Shown here in pieces: positions 1-6,733 of a DNA stretch of 6,782 nucleotides. Position numbers and translations under genes: made by a program. The notes under the pieces were generated by a model. That model ran no database searches, was not told the DNA's origin, and saw only the letters and a program-made list of their open reading frames with translations. Position 1 is the stretch's first letter. Each line of letters starts with the position of its first letter. The stretch comes from Candidatus Thorarchaeota archaeon (GTDB lineage: Archaea > Asgardarchaeota > Thorarchaeia > Thorarchaeales > Thorarchaeaceae): contig JAHQWZ010000101.1 in the NCBI GenBank assembly GCA_029856425.1, positions 1 through 6,782 on the forward strand. Reading direction: 5' to 3'.

Positions 1-1
1 A

Positions 2-2479
2 AACGAGATCTATCATGGAGGGCTCTTTCCTGATTTCTTGGTGACAGGTCAGAGCTATGCGATTTCTGAAGAGTTCATGGAGGCATTTCCAACGGTGTTT
101 ACATTTCTTGAGGGTAGACTGCCAATTACTGAAACTGAGATTGCTTTGCCGGTTAGTATCGCTGAATACGCAGACGTAGTCATAGGCGATTTGATGAACT
201 ACTCAATTGAACTCAACGTTGGGAAACGTCCCGTCTATGTTTGTGGGATTTATATTCAGCAAACAGGCAATGAGATATTCGACTATTACTACAATTCGAT
301 TTGCATTGTTCTACCAGAACTTCTCAATCCTGATGACATGGAATATCGAGTGAATATAGAGATTGATAGAAGCATTCTATCCCCCTTCGATCCTCACGGG
401 ATTCTTCAACGCCTTCGAGTCATTGAGAGGAATCTTGTTAGTCTATGCCCTGGCTATCCAGAGTTGATGTCAGTACCTCAATTCTACGTCTCGGATGACT
501 TGGCAAATGGTGTGGAGGATTATATGGACTGGCTCGCCGAGGAGAGAGGTTCTCAGCTAATTCGTGCACAGGCCTGTATCCTTCTGGGCGGACTTCTGCT
601 CATTCTAAGTGCACGATTCAATGTTGATGAAAGAAGAGATGAAGTATGGATTCATCGAGCAAGGGGGGCTTCGAATCGTCAAATTCACGCCTTTCTTCTG
701 AGAGAACTAGTAGGACTATCAGTCATTGCTGTTTTCCTTGCATTTGTAACTAGTATTCTTGTCAGTCGAATCCCGTATGCTTCGATTGGTTTTTTGGTGT
801 TTGAGCTGCTATCAATGATAGAAGCACCATTGTTCATCTCAGCTCAAACTGTTACTTACGCTGCTCTAGCTGCAATCATCATGCCATTATTGGGATATAT
901 TGCTAGTGCTCCCTTTCAGAGGCAGGAGGATTCTGATGAACAAGAGCCTGGAAGGCTAGCAAAGCTCAATCGTGGGCTCCGCCTTATCAAATGGGATGCA
1001 GTCCTTATCATACTCTCAGTCCTCTTCCTCGCAGCTATATACCTAGGTGGAACATCTGTACAGGAGAATCCCAACCTGATTCTAATCCAGCATGTCTTGC
1101 CATATCCACTATTTATTGGTGTAGCTAGTCTAGCTACGAAGATAATGGGGAAGCTTGGCGAGAGTTTAATGTCCTTAGTATCGAAGATGGGTGGAGGATT
1201 GACATTTCTAATTGGAGGGAGAAGAGCTGCGAAGGATGCAAGGATCGCAGGACCAGTCCTGATGATGATTGTCCTCGCAATGTGCATCTCTATAAACAGT
1301 GCAGTGCATTCATCATCCTTGCCTGAAACTGAACTCAACCATGCCAGATTTGCAATTGGGGGTGACATCACTATTCTGTTAAGTGACATCCTGAATTACC
1401 GATGGGAGAGTCTCGACAACTATGCCAAGAGTCACATCAATTATGAAGCATCATCCTTTGTCAGCGTTGGAAATATGTACCTCTCGGATGGCAGACAGGG
1501 CAGGATTGCATTTGCTGCGATACAGCCCGATGAGTATTCTAGAGTAGGCTATGATCATTTGGGGGCAAGCCTTGCTGAATCATATCTTACTGAATCGCTT
1601 CAAGAACTTGAAACCAATCCCACTGGTGCTATCATCACTGAAAACTTGGCAGAAGCATACGAGCTTGAGATTGGTGACGAATTACGTGGGTTCGCACTTG
1701 GTGACACTGAAACCTCTGCAGCATTCACAATCATTGACATAGTTCCTGCGCTTTCATCTCCTTTGATACCTGATGATGCCCGCGATTGGACTAGGGTTGG
1801 AATTTCGAGAATCTGGCTCAACTACAACTACATGAGTTCCTTAATCAACCTTCTCGACAAAGCGGATACATACTACTGCATAAAATCCACTACTGCAACC
1901 AATAGCAAAGAGCTGCTGGATGATATTATTGACGAGATTGGATTAGAGATTGCATATATGGGACGCAAAGCTTCAGCGGGAGGTGCGCTTGAATACTATC
2001 TGCTGCAGGCACCATATCTGAGTGATCGTGCTGTTGACAGTCTCGTGACATTATTGACATTCCCTTTAGTTGTAGGAGGGGTCCTGCTATATGGAGTGAG
2101 CAGCAATAGAAGAACAAGGCGCCAGACCGCCATTCTCAGATCAATGGGTGCTGAAGTCACCCAACTAACCCTCATTCATTTAGCTGAGGCTCTGGTCCTG
2201 GTCATCATAAGTCTGCTTGTTTTTCTTCTCTATGGTCCTTTATTCATTGCCAACGCTCTTGAGAGAGCATATAGTAAGTACAGGATTTGGCTACTAGTCT
2301 ACCCAGTTCTGATTTTTGTGGACCCATTTCTATCATTCACACTGCCTTTCGTATTAATCCTCGTTCTTGCTGTCCTAACGGTTTCGAGTCTAACGTTCCT
2401 GCGAGGCATAAGATACAGTAGCTTTGAATCACTGGAGCCCCAATGGACCAAATCCATGATTCAGGAGGTGCTAGAATAA
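2..2479 (+). CDS. FtsX/MacB-family ABC transporter permease, N-terminus off the left edge
   Basis: Membrane subunit of an ABC transporter of the FtsX/MacB/LolCE superfamily, which in known members couples cytoplasmic ATP hydrolysis to movement of an extracytoplasmic domain. The frame is open from the first codon at 2-4, so the TTG at 38 is not a credible start. The visible part is 825 residues; alignment by eye with the downstream paralogue suggests about 90 residues (first helix and start of outer domain 1) are missing. Order in the visible fragment: rest of outer domain 1 with a MacB-like motif (ALPVSIAEYADVVIGD, about 48-63); FtsX unit 1 with helices near 189-206, 234-258 and 280-304 and cytoplasmic loop RARGAS near 219; an acidic linker (QEDSDEQEPG, about 306-317); middle helices near 332-350 and 357-380; a helix near 415-432; outer domain 2 (about 434-672) with a second motif IITENLAEAYELEIGD; FtsX unit 2 with helices near 677-700, 723-752 and 764-800 and loop RSMGA near 713. 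It is the first gene of a coupled pair. The substrate is unknown and no ATPase is in the window. Confidence 0.9.
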   Translation, partial: NEIYHGGLFPDFLVTGQSYAISEEFMEAFPTVFTFLEGRLPITETEIALPVSIAEYADVVIGDLMNYSIELNVGKRPVYVCGIYIQQTGNEIFDYYYNSICIVLPELLNPDDMEYRVNIEIDRSILSPFDPHGILQRLRVIERNLVSLCPGYPELMSVPQFYVSDDLANGVEDYMDWLAEERGSQLIRAQACILLGGLLLILSARFNVDERRDEVWIHRARGASNRQIHAFLLRELVGLSVIAVFLAFVTSILVSRIPYASIGFLVFELLSMIEAPLFISAQTVTYAALAAIIMPLLGYIASAPFQRQEDSDEQEPGRLAKLNRGLRLIKWDAVLIILSVLFLAAIYLGGTSVQENPNLILIQHVLPYPLFIGVASLATKIMGKLGESLMSLVSKMGGGLTFLIGGRRAAKDARIAGPVLMMIVLAMCISINSAVHSSSLPETELNHARFAIGGDITILLSDILNYRWESLDNYAKSHINYEASSFVSVGNMYLSDGRQGRIAFAAIQPDEYSRVGYDHLGASLAESYLTESLQELETNPTGAIITENLAEAYELEIGDELRGFALGDTETSAAFTIIDIVPALSSPLIPDDARDWTRVGISRIWLNYNYMSSLINLLDKADTYYCIKSTTATNSKELLDDIIDEIGLEIAYMGRKASAGGALEYYLLQAPYLSDRAVDSLVTLLTFPLVVGGVLLYGVSSNRRTRRQTAILRSMGAEVTQLTLIHLAEALVLVIISLLVFLLYGPLFIANALERAYSKYRIWLLVYPVLIFVDPFLSFTLPFVLILVLAVLTVSSLTFLRGIRYSSFESLEPQWTKSMIQEVLE
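2463..2470 (+). promoter_or_regulatory. Shine-Dalgarno AGGAGGTG that sets the start of the second permease
   Basis: AGGAGGTG is an eight-base match to the complement of the archaeal/bacterial 16S 3' end and lies 8 nt before the ATG at 2479. It sits inside the last codons of the first permease, whose TAA (2477-2479) overlaps the ATG by one base (TAATG). This decides for 2479 over the in-frame ATG at 2443, which would add 12 polar residues ahead of the short cytoplasmic tail and has only a GGAG (2434-2437) in front of it. The arrangement implies re-initiation or coupled translation of the two permeases. Confidence 0.85.
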
Positions 2480-5334
2480 TGTACCTACTCTCACGTCTAA
2501 CCTCCCAAGCTCCAGAAGTCTTGGTGACTCTTCTCATTTTCTCATTATCAACAGGAGTAGTTGGCGGTGTAGTTTTCTATTTAGACAGTGCGGGGCCTGA
2601 TGTATTGGATGAGATGTCTGAGGAGATATGCGTAGATATGGAGATTCTTTGCCATTCATCATTCTACCAGCAAAATGAATCATCACTAAATGACTTCAAA
2701 GAACTCGCTGAGAATCAAGAAGGAGTGGAAAGCGCGGCAAGTCTGTCAGTACTTCATTCTTATGATAAGAATGAAACTAATCCAGACTTCCGAGAGCGTG
2801 TCATTCTTGGGGTCGATAGCGGGTTCTTCGTTAACTTCAGGGATGCTATTGAACTCAACGAGAATCGAGACATATTAAATGAAACCAACTGCTATATCTC
2901 CCAATATTTGTTGGTTGAGTATGATTTGAAGATTGGTGAGAACTTCACAATTTCGGTGCCATTTTACGATGACCTTGGCAATTTGACAATAATCGAGCAA
3001 TCTCTTGTAATCGCTGAAGTCTTTGACTCAGAGCTTTTTCAATACAAATCCTCACCAAGAGCAAATGCATTCTCCATCCTCTATGTGATTGCCTCACGTG
3101 ACGCGCTTTGGAACGCATTTCTAGACCTTCCGCATGAAGGAATCAACAGCATTCAGGATAGATTGTGGATTAGATTCGATAAGACCGCGCTTTCTCGAAC
3201 TGATCCCAATTCTATGACATCTCTACTCACAAATATCGAAAAGAGAATCGAACAGAGAATCTTGCCAATTGCATCAGTGAGTGATTTCGCGATAGTGGAT
3301 GTAGTAGGCGAGTATTCGGCATGGGCTAGCAGTATGAGGGTGATAGCACTCGCATTTGCGATTCCGAGTGTTATAATGGGACTGATGCTTGTCTACTATA
3401 ATGGACAGCTTCTCGCCGACCAGCGGAGGAAGAATGTTGGTACCCTAAAAACGCGCGGCGCAAGCGGTGTGCAGGCCTTTTCATGGGTTCTAAGTGTGGT
3501 TGTAACAACAGGAATAATTGGAAGCATTGGTGCAGTGGTAACTGGTTGCGTCTCTGCATATCTATCTGGGATAATTCGTGAGTTCATGGTATTTGATGTC
3601 ACTCAATTAGCGAGCTATCATATAGCTCCACTCCCATTATCCATTGTCTCGCTTTTCTTGTATTCATTCATTGTAGGACTTGCAGTGGGCGTGCCATCAG
3701 CACTTGGAGCACTTCTTATGACTCCTTCTGAAGCTCATGGTCAGCTTGATAGAAATGTGCTTCTTGAAGTGGAAAAGATGGTAAACCCTCTCGTTCTTCT
3801 AGCTGGTGTCAGTCTATCAGGACTTCTTTTGATTCCCATTCTTGAAATTCTTCAATCAGCTACTCTTAGTATGCTTGGCTCCATGCTCTTTGCATTAACA
3901 TTGATTATTCTCGTGACAGTATTTGTCGCAGGATTGAGTATGCTGTTGGCACGTCCTGGAGCCTATCTGAAATCAGGGATACTCTCTCATATGCAAAGAC
4001 CTTCAATCATGATTGGCGCTCGCATCCTTGGAAGAACTGGTAAGGCACACCGCAAGGCCGAGGCATACTCCCTTATGTTCATCGGGCTTGTATTTACAGC
4101 GAGTGTCTTCTCATCTCTCGCTGCGACCACAGGCAGTGCGCATATGAAGGAGCTCTTTCTATTCCAAACAGGTGCGGATGTTGTCGCCATCGTAAATCCA
4201 TCTCAGTCCAATGTCACATTGGATCTTGTAGAAACCATAGCACAGGTGGAGGGAGTAGCTCACGCAGCAGGCATGCTTAAGATCACAACCTCTGCCCAAT
4301 TTTGGATTGAGTGGTATGGGAGTGTCTGGCAGACAAACCGTAGTGTGACTGTCTATGGAGTGCAGCTTGACAATTGGCTCGATTCAGCTTTCATCCTACC
4401 ATACTCAACATATTATGAAACTCCAGAAAACGCACTTTCAATTATCAAGGGAGACTCTAGCAAAGTTATAGGATCCTTCAAACCCATAATCGACTATCAA
4501 ACAGGACCGTTTGGCGAAAGGACTCCGGTCTACAATGACTTCATAACCCTAAGACTTTGGGAACAAAATGAAACACACTACGTGAATTGTAGCATTGTGG
4601 ATGTAATGGCTAATGATCCTGGAGGCTACCGAGCATCCACCTATGGATACACCAACTTCTATGCAGAAACGTATTTTCCAGGTGAGAGAGGAGGACATGC
4701 CTTCTTTGTCATGGACATCGAGGAATTGCATAACATTACCAATTCTCAGAGGATTACCAAGTTATACGTTAGTCTCGAAGACGGAGCGAATTACACTCGA
4801 GTGATGGAGGATATAATGAGTATCGCACCATCGAGCTTCACAAGTTTAGAAACACCGTACGATGACATTGATTCGATTCTGGATTCAAGAGCTGGTCAAT
4901 CAATCTATGGAGCGTATACATTGAATGTTGCCTTCTCAATTATATATTTGACCGCGGGAGTTACAATAGTCATTACAGTAAAGATTCGAAATCTGCGAAG
5001 GCACTTCTCTCTAATGCGAGCTCTCGGAGCGGATCCAAACTCTATAGAAACGGCTGTGCTTCTGGACAGCCTACTGGGGACAGCTTTCGGCTTTCTAACC
5101 GGGGTCGTTGTCGGTTTCTTAGTCACTGTCATTATGCTGCAGATGCCAGTGATGTATCTGGGGCTTTCAGCAGGGGTTTCTTGGGAACTCCTTCCGCTCA
5201 CCCTAGCGGTGCCATACGGACTCCTGGCAATGGTTGTGGGCACGGGTTTTATCTTCTCATTCATGGTGACTCGAGCTGTGGTCCGTAGAGCATTGACGGT
5301 TGATATAGCGGATGATCTGAAGCTTGCTGAATAA
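2479..5334 (+). CDS. FtsX/MacB-family ABC transporter permease, second of a pair
   Basis: Complete 951-residue paralogue of the upstream permease and probably its heterodimer partner in one transporter. The start is taken at 2479 because of the strong Shine-Dalgarno and the TAATG overlap. Order: short cytoplasmic tail MYLLSRLTSQ; helix 1 near 12-37; outer domain 1 (about 38-285) with a MacB-like motif CYISQYLLVEYDLKIGEN at 136-155; FtsX unit 1 with helices near 286-308, 336-360 and 385-412 and loop QRRKN...KTRGAS at 315-329; middle helices near 437-457 and 465-490; a helix near 531-549; outer domain 2 (about 550-810); FtsX unit 2 with helices near 813-835, 860-888 and 905-935 and loop LRRHFSLMRALGA ending near 851. 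That makes about ten helices, as in duplicated FtsX permeases. Outer domain 2 lacks the clear AE-x-x-x-GD motif that the partner keeps. The two outer domains carry 11 N-x-S/T sequons. It ends in tandem in-frame stops TAA TGA (5332-5337). Family assignment is firm; substrate and partner ATPase are unknown. Confidence 0.93.
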   Translation: MYLLSRLTSQAPEVLVTLLIFSLSTGVVGGVVFYLDSAGPDVLDEMSEEICVDMEILCHSSFYQQNESSLNDFKELAENQEGVESAASLSVLHSYDKNETNPDFRERVILGVDSGFFVNFRDAIELNENRDILNETNCYISQYLLVEYDLKIGENFTISVPFYDDLGNLTIIEQSLVIAEVFDSELFQYKSSPRANAFSILYVIASRDALWNAFLDLPHEGINSIQDRLWIRFDKTALSRTDPNSMTSLLTNIEKRIEQRILPIASVSDFAIVDVVGEYSAWASSMRVIALAFAIPSVIMGLMLVYYNGQLLADQRRKNVGTLKTRGASGVQAFSWVLSVVVTTGIIGSIGAVVTGCVSAYLSGIIREFMVFDVTQLASYHIAPLPLSIVSLFLYSFIVGLAVGVPSALGALLMTPSEAHGQLDRNVLLEVEKMVNPLVLLAGVSLSGLLLIPILEILQSATLSMLGSMLFALTLIILVTVFVAGLSMLLARPGAYLKSGILSHMQRPSIMIGARILGRTGKAHRKAEAYSLMFIGLVFTASVFSSLAATTGSAHMKELFLFQTGADVVAIVNPSQSNVTLDLVETIAQVEGVAHAAGMLKITTSAQFWIEWYGSVWQTNRSVTVYGVQLDNWLDSAFILPYSTYYETPENALSIIKGDSSKVIGSFKPIIDYQTGPFGERTPVYNDFITLRLWEQNETHYVNCSIVDVMANDPGGYRASTYGYTNFYAETYFPGERGGHAFFVMDIEELHNITNSQRITKLYVSLEDGANYTRVMEDIMSIAPSSFTSLETPYDDIDSILDSRAGQSIYGAYTLNVAFSIIYLTAGVTIVITVKIRNLRRHFSLMRALGADPNSIETAVLLDSLLGTAFGFLTGVVVGFLVTVIMLQMPVMYLGLSAGVSWELLPLTLAVPYGLLAMVVGTGFIFSFMVTRAVVRRALTVDIADDLKLAE

Positions 5335-5340
5335 TGAAAA

Positions 5341-6636
5341 CTACGGATAAATCCTACTAACAGTTCGAGGGAAGGGAATTGCATCCCTGATGTGTTCAAG
5401 CTTCAGCATCCATCTGATTAATCGGTCTATGCCAACTCCAAAACCCGAATGCTGAACACTTCCATACCGTCTTATGTCGATATACCACTCGTACTTCTTA
5501 GGGTCATCCCCTATTCTAACAAGATTGTCAATCAGCTTCTGAGCATCTGTTTCACGTTCACTGCCACCGATCATTTCTCCGTAGCCCTCAGGAGCTAGAA
5601 GGTCATTATTCTTGTATGTACGAGGATCCATTTCGTTATGCTTCATATAGAATGATTTGATCCCTTTGGGATAATATTCTATGAATAGAAATGAATCACG
5701 ATCATCTGTAAGAATGTGCTCAGCTTCAGTTCGAATATCCTCACCCCAGTTGATATCAAGCCCCTTCATCTGGCAGTACTCAATAGCGTCGCTGTAGGTC
5801 ATTCTCTCGAATGGCGGCTCCACTGAAAGGAGTCGCTCCCTATCAATTCCTAATTCTTCAAGTTCAACTACTCGATTCTTTGCTACTGACTGACAAATGT
5901 GACTGATTAGTTCCTCCTGTCGTTTCAGGTTGCACTCATGATCACACCAAGCCTCTTCAGCCTCAAGATGCCAGAATTCAGTCAGGTGAAGACGTGTTCG
6001 GGATTTCTCTGCCCTGAAGGATGGGGCGAGTATAAACACCTTTTCCATTGCATAAAGCTGCGGTTCGAGATGCATCTGGCTTGTTTGAGTTAGATAGACC
6101 TTCCTTCCGAAGTATTCCACCTCGAAAAGCTCTGCACCTTCTTCGCCCATAGTTGACACAAACATGGGAGAAGTTGTTTCATAGAAGCCTTCACCCCTGA
6201 AGTATTCCCTTACCGACCTGAACACTTCATCTCTAATCTTCAACGTATTAGTTAGCAGACGTGATCTCATCCACAGATGTCGATTGTCATTCAGGAATTC
6301 GATGCTTTGATTTTCAGTTATCGGAAACTCCTCGGCAAAGTGGAGAACGTCGAAAGATTCCACCTGTACCTCATAGCCTCCCTCAGCCCTGGAGTCAGCT
6401 TTCACCATACCCACCAGTGTGACGAGAGACTCTATCAGCATCCTAGTTGCCGCAACATACTCTGCTTCGCTTACGGCACCCTTCTTTATCACTATCTGAA
6501 CAACGCCTGATGGATCGCGAAGCAACACAAAGACCATCTTTTTTTGCTTGCGGATTCTATGAACCCACCCGCGAAGCATGACCTTCTCTCCTTCATGCTT
6601 TCCTTCAAGCACGTCACCTATGTGGATATATGTCAT
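5341..6636 (-). CDS. asnS: Asparaginyl-tRNA synthetase (asparagine--tRNA ligase), archaeal type
   Basis: Cytoplasmic class IIb aminoacyl-tRNA synthetase that joins asparagine to tRNA-Asn using ATP. Complete, 431 residues, close to the length I recall for archaeal AsnRS. An N-terminal OB-fold anticodon-binding domain spans about 18-105 (GWVHRIRKQKKMVFVLLRD). Motif 1 is near 137-158 with its proline at 157. The active-site loop region is near 184-194 (TQTSQMHLEPQ). Motif 2 is near 207-225 with FRAEKSRTR and then LTEFWHLEAE. Motif 3 is GFGVGIDRLIRWM at 398-410 with arginine 405. The segment after the motif 2 loop reads TEFWHLEAE rather than the S-I-D-x-E pattern of archaeal AspRS, and the C-terminus FPRTVSRIYP is typical of AsnRS, so AsnRS is favoured over AspRS. 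The OB-fold separates it from the archaeal AsnRS-like asparagine synthetase paralogue, which lacks it. Position 404 is Asp where many AsnRS have Glu; both occur in class II motif 3. A CxHxC cluster (C231, H233, C235) is unusual in my memory of the family. The ATG at 6636 is preceded by GGTGAT; a TAG lies directly before it. The gene converges on the permease operon with a 6-bp gap. Confidence 0.95.
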   Translation of the reverse strand: MTYIHIGDVLEGKHEGEKVMLRGWVHRIRKQKKMVFVLLRDPSGVVQIVIKKGAVSEAEYVAATRMLIESLVTLVGMVKADSRAEGGYEVQVESFDVLHFAEEFPITENQSIEFLNDNRHLWMRSRLLTNTLKIRDEVFRSVREYFRGEGFYETTSPMFVSTMGEEGAELFEVEYFGRKVYLTQTSQMHLEPQLYAMEKVFILAPSFRAEKSRTRLHLTEFWHLEAEEAWCDHECNLKRQEELISHICQSVAKNRVVELEELGIDRERLLSVEPPFERMTYSDAIEYCQMKGLDINWGEDIRTEAEHILTDDRDSFLFIEYYPKGIKSFYMKHNEMDPRTYKNNDLLAPEGYGEMIGGSERETDAQKLIDNLVRIGDDPKKYEWYIDIRRYGSVQHSGFGVGIDRLIRWMLKLEHIRDAIPFPRTVSRIYP

Positions 6637-6639
6637 CTA

Positions 6640-6645
6640 ATCACC
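6640..6645 (-). promoter_or_regulatory. Shine-Dalgarno GGTGAT of asnS
   Basis: On the minus strand the sequence before the start reads GGTGAT-TAG-ATG. GGTGAT pairs with ATCACC of the 16S 3' end, a register shifted downstream from the AGGAGG core, which explains the short 3-nt gap to the ATG (5 nt when counted from GGTG). It supports the start at 6636, as does the stop codon TAG at 6637-6639, which rules out any longer in-frame start. Confidence 0.6.
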
Positions 6646-6658
6646 AAAGTCGCAATAG

Positions 6659-6677
6659 GCTGAGCATCCTGCCCAGC
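6659..6677 (-). other. Hairpin in the predicted asnS leader
   Basis: On the minus strand GCTGGGC (6677-6671) pairs with GCTCAGC (6665-6659) around a five-base loop AGGAT. The stem has seven continuous pairs, six Watson-Crick and one G-U, most of them G-C. It lies between the possible TATA box and the asnS Shine-Dalgarno, ending 13 nt before the latter, and would sit at or very near the mRNA 5' end if the predicted start site is right. There is no T-run after it, so it is not a simple terminator. A role in mRNA stability or in regulation is possible but unproven; a chance stem is also possible. Confidence 0.4.
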
Positions 6678-6691
6678 TATCCCTCATCAAA

Positions 6692-6733
6692 GTTCGAATA
6701 GATAAAAGCATAGCGGCATTATGTCCGAATAGA
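6692..6733. repeat. Two copies of an 11-bp motif, 31 bp apart, upstream of asnS
   Basis: GTTCGAATAGA (6692-6702) and GTCCGAATAGA (6723-6733) match at 10 of 11 positions in the same orientation; on the asnS strand the motif is TCTATTCGRAC. Start-to-start distance is 31 bp, close to three helical turns, so two bound proteins would lie on the same DNA face. The copy nearer asnS overlaps the possible TATA box, as expected of a repressor or activator site. The regulator is unknown, and two copies could be coincidence in A/T-rich DNA. Confidence 0.4.
6699..6708 (-). promoter_or_regulatory. Possible archaeal TATA box of asnS
   Basis: The minus strand reads CTTTTATCTA here, a fair match to an archaeal TATA element (T/A-rich, TTTATA-like). 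No convincing purine-rich BRE is seen just upstream. With usual archaeal spacing of about 22-27 bp, transcription would begin near 6675-6680, giving a leader of about 40 nt. The box is about 65 nt from the ATG, which is plausible for a leadered gene. This is inference from pattern only; the leader could differ, and an upstream gene beyond 6782 could contribute transcription. Confidence 0.35.

Noticed and set aside
38..40. TTG at 38 as the start of the first permease
   Set aside because: The frame is open upstream to the edge, there is no Shine-Dalgarno before it, and a start here would remove the first helix that the paralogue has.
916..1389. 157-codon minus-strand ORF inside the first permease
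   Set aside because: It lies opposite conserved transmembrane coding sequence, shows Pro/Arg/Ile-rich shadow composition, and has no family match.
4905..5399. 164-codon minus-strand ORF across the permease/asnS junction
   Set aside because: It is antisense to conserved FtsX coding sequence, with low-complexity Arg/Thr/Ser-rich content and no recognisable domain; a shadow of the real gene.
5319..5404. Inverted repeat GAAGCTTG (5319-5326) / CAAGCTTC (5397-5404) spanning the convergent gene ends
   Set aside because: Arms are only 8 bp, centred on the palindrome AAGCTT, 70 bp apart and within two coding regions; easily chance.
6539..6545. On the asnS strand, A AAA AAG slippery heptamer in the zero frame (codons CAA AAA AAG, residues 31-33), like the dnaX frameshift site
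   Set aside because: The -1 frame stops after about 31 codons in a non-conserved product, no stimulatory structure is evident, and the Lys-rich stretch is normal for the AsnRS OB-fold. The full-length frame is clearly the functional one.
6637..6687. Short leader ORF (ATG at 6687, 16 codons) before asnS as an attenuation peptide
   Set aside because: It contains no asparagine codon and has no Shine-Dalgarno, and its ATG probably lies upstream of the predicted transcription start.
6690..6702. GTTCGAAT resembling a tRNA T-loop
   Set aside because: The flanks do not form a T-stem and no anticodon or acceptor arm surrounds it.
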